Assembly (NCBI RefSeq): GCF_038070005.1
Contig: NZ_JBBPCO010000004.1
Location: 1-64,000, forward strand
DNA length: 64,000 bases
Origin: Thermithiobacillus plumbiphilus
GTDB taxonomy: Bacteria; Pseudomonadota; Gammaproteobacteria; Acidithiobacillales; Thermithiobacillaceae
Reading direction: 5' to 3'
Of the stretch, positions 63,262-64,000 are shown piece by piece. Both the position numbers and the translations under genes were made by a program. Position 1 is the first letter of the stretch; each line of letters opens with the position of its first letter. The notes below the pieces were generated by a model. The model was given only the letters and a program-made list of their open reading frames with translations, was not told where the DNA came from and ran no database searches.

Positions 63262-64000
63262 ATGGCGCTGACTGCGGATTCCAAGCAACACGTCGAGGAC
63301 GTCGCCGAAGACGTCCTTGCCCAGTTCGAGCGCACTGCCTCGGCCGCCAAGGCAAAACTCGGCGAGGCGGCCAGTTTGACGACGGATGTGCTCGCCGGCG
63401 TCAACACGCTGACCTCGGGCTCAACGATTCAAAGGCTCAGGGAGATCGACAGCCAGAACCGCGCAAGCTACGAGCTGCTTTCAAGAGAGCCGGCAATTGC
63501 GCGCGTCGTGGTCGAGGACGAGGAAGGCGAGCGCCAGACCTACTATTTTTGCCGCGGCGACCAGGGGATGGCCAACCTCGGCGTGATCAGTTACCGGGCG
63601 CCGATCGGGCGCCTGGCGTCCCTGCCGATCGGGGAGGAGTTCCGGCGACCCGATGGCCGCGAACTCCACGTGCTTGAACGCACCCAACTGCGGCCCGCGG
63701 CGCTACCCGAGGGCTGGGATTCGCGGGACACGATCGTGGAGGCCGAGGCCTTCGGCCCCATCACGATCGAGTCGCTCAGGGCCTTGCTCACCAAGATCGC
63801 CGGCGAAGAGGTCACTGAAGACATCTTGGGGCAGCTCCTGGCCGAAGAGACGGTCAAGGCCAACGTCATCGAGGGGGTGCGCCGCAGCGTCATCACCAAG
63901 ATGGGGCTCAGGGATCAGCCCGTGCTCGATCAATACCAGGATGAAATCTTTCGCCTGCCGCTCGACAAGCGACTGTTGATCCTTGGGCCGCCTGGCACGG
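63262..64000 (+). CDS. 5' part of a P-loop protein, possibly a UvrD-like helicase (partial)
   Basis: The gene begins at ATG 63262 (MALTADSKQHVEDVAEDVLAQFERTASAAKAKL), directly after brxC, and is cut by the window edge after 246 codons. The N-terminal region is helical and basic. At the end RLPLDKRLLILGPPGT begins a Walker A motif, in the style of superfamily 1 helicases (QDEIFRLP before it). In type 6 BREX the next gene is normally pglX, a methyltransferase without a P-loop. This gene is therefore an unexpected insert or a different ATPase. Full identity needs the downstream sequence. Confidence 0.75.
   Translation, partial: MALTADSKQHVEDVAEDVLAQFERTASAAKAKLGEAASLTTDVLAGVNTLTSGSTIQRLREIDSQNRASYELLSREPAIARVVVEDEEGERQTYYFCRGDQGMANLGVISYRAPIGRLASLPIGEEFRRPDGRELHVLERTQLRPAALPEGWDSRDTIVEAEAFGPITIESLRALLTKIAGEEVTEDILGQLLAEETVKANVIEGVRRSVITKMGLRDQPVLDQYQDEIFRLPLDKRLLILGPPGT

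Noticed and set aside
1-64000. CRISPR arrays
   Set aside because: No regularly spaced repeat series was seen; the only short repeats found are pairs near the fic gene and between cargo genes.

Overview
The window looks like a chromosome segment of a GC-rich, sulfur-oxidising chemolithotrophic gammaproteobacterium. The sHdr sulfur-oxidation genes with dedicated lipoate-binding and lipoate-assembly genes point to sulfur oxidation. The dapA-bamC-(purB)-purC order is typical of Gammaproteobacteria. The species cannot be named from the sequence alone.

Region 1 (1-13.3 kb) is sulfur metabolism. It runs from the tail of a probable hdrB1 through hdrA, hyp, hdrC2 and hdrB2, a strong intrinsic terminator, then lbpA1, a dsrE-family gene, lbpA2, lipS1, sLpl(AB), lipT and lipS2. 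In the known model, the sHdr complex oxidises sulfane sulfur carried on lipoate-binding proteins, and the lip genes build the lipoate on them. A FadL-type outer-membrane channel follows, then an overlapping trio: an unknown protein, a second lipoate-ligase-like protein and a degenerate receiver-like protein.

Region 2 (13.3-32.3 kb) is mostly core genome. It holds a CbbQ/CbbO-like AAA+/VWA pair with a small partner and no RuBisCO in the window, a histone-deacetylase-family protein, an aldo/keto reductase, a LysR regulator, a glutamine-amidotransferase-like protein that has lost its catalytic Cys and His, PhoH, Bcp, DapA, BamC, PurB, PurC, a zinc alcohol dehydrogenase, a methyltransferase-like protein and a RIO-type kinase.

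Region 3 (32.4-44.1 kb) is a defence and toxin-antitoxin island. It has a complete type I Wadjet operon (jetABCD, minus strand), a broken HTH-antitoxin/PIN pair, a Fic protein, a ParE/Phd module, a decayed second copy of the jetD 3' end, a Fic protein whose catalytic His is Pro, and an IS5-family element.

Region 4 (44.2-51 kb) is a tight operon-like run: a NifX-like protein, a HisC-like aminotransferase, a methyltransferase, a phosphoglycerate mutase, two ZIP metal transporters, a small unknown, and a CDF transporter fused to a NifX-like domain.

Region 5 (51-64 kb) is a second defence island. A third Fic gene and a small HTH gene lie between two diverged direct repeats with tRNA/tmRNA-like T-arm sequence. 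A large DUF4238/SEC-C protein and a small zinc-ribbon protein follow. The window ends inside a BREX operon with a WYL regulator, brxE, brxA, brxB, brxC and an unidentified P-loop gene cut by the window edge. The brxE-A-B-C order matches type 6 BREX; the gene after brxC does not fit the canonical order. The missing downstream sequence is the most interesting part.
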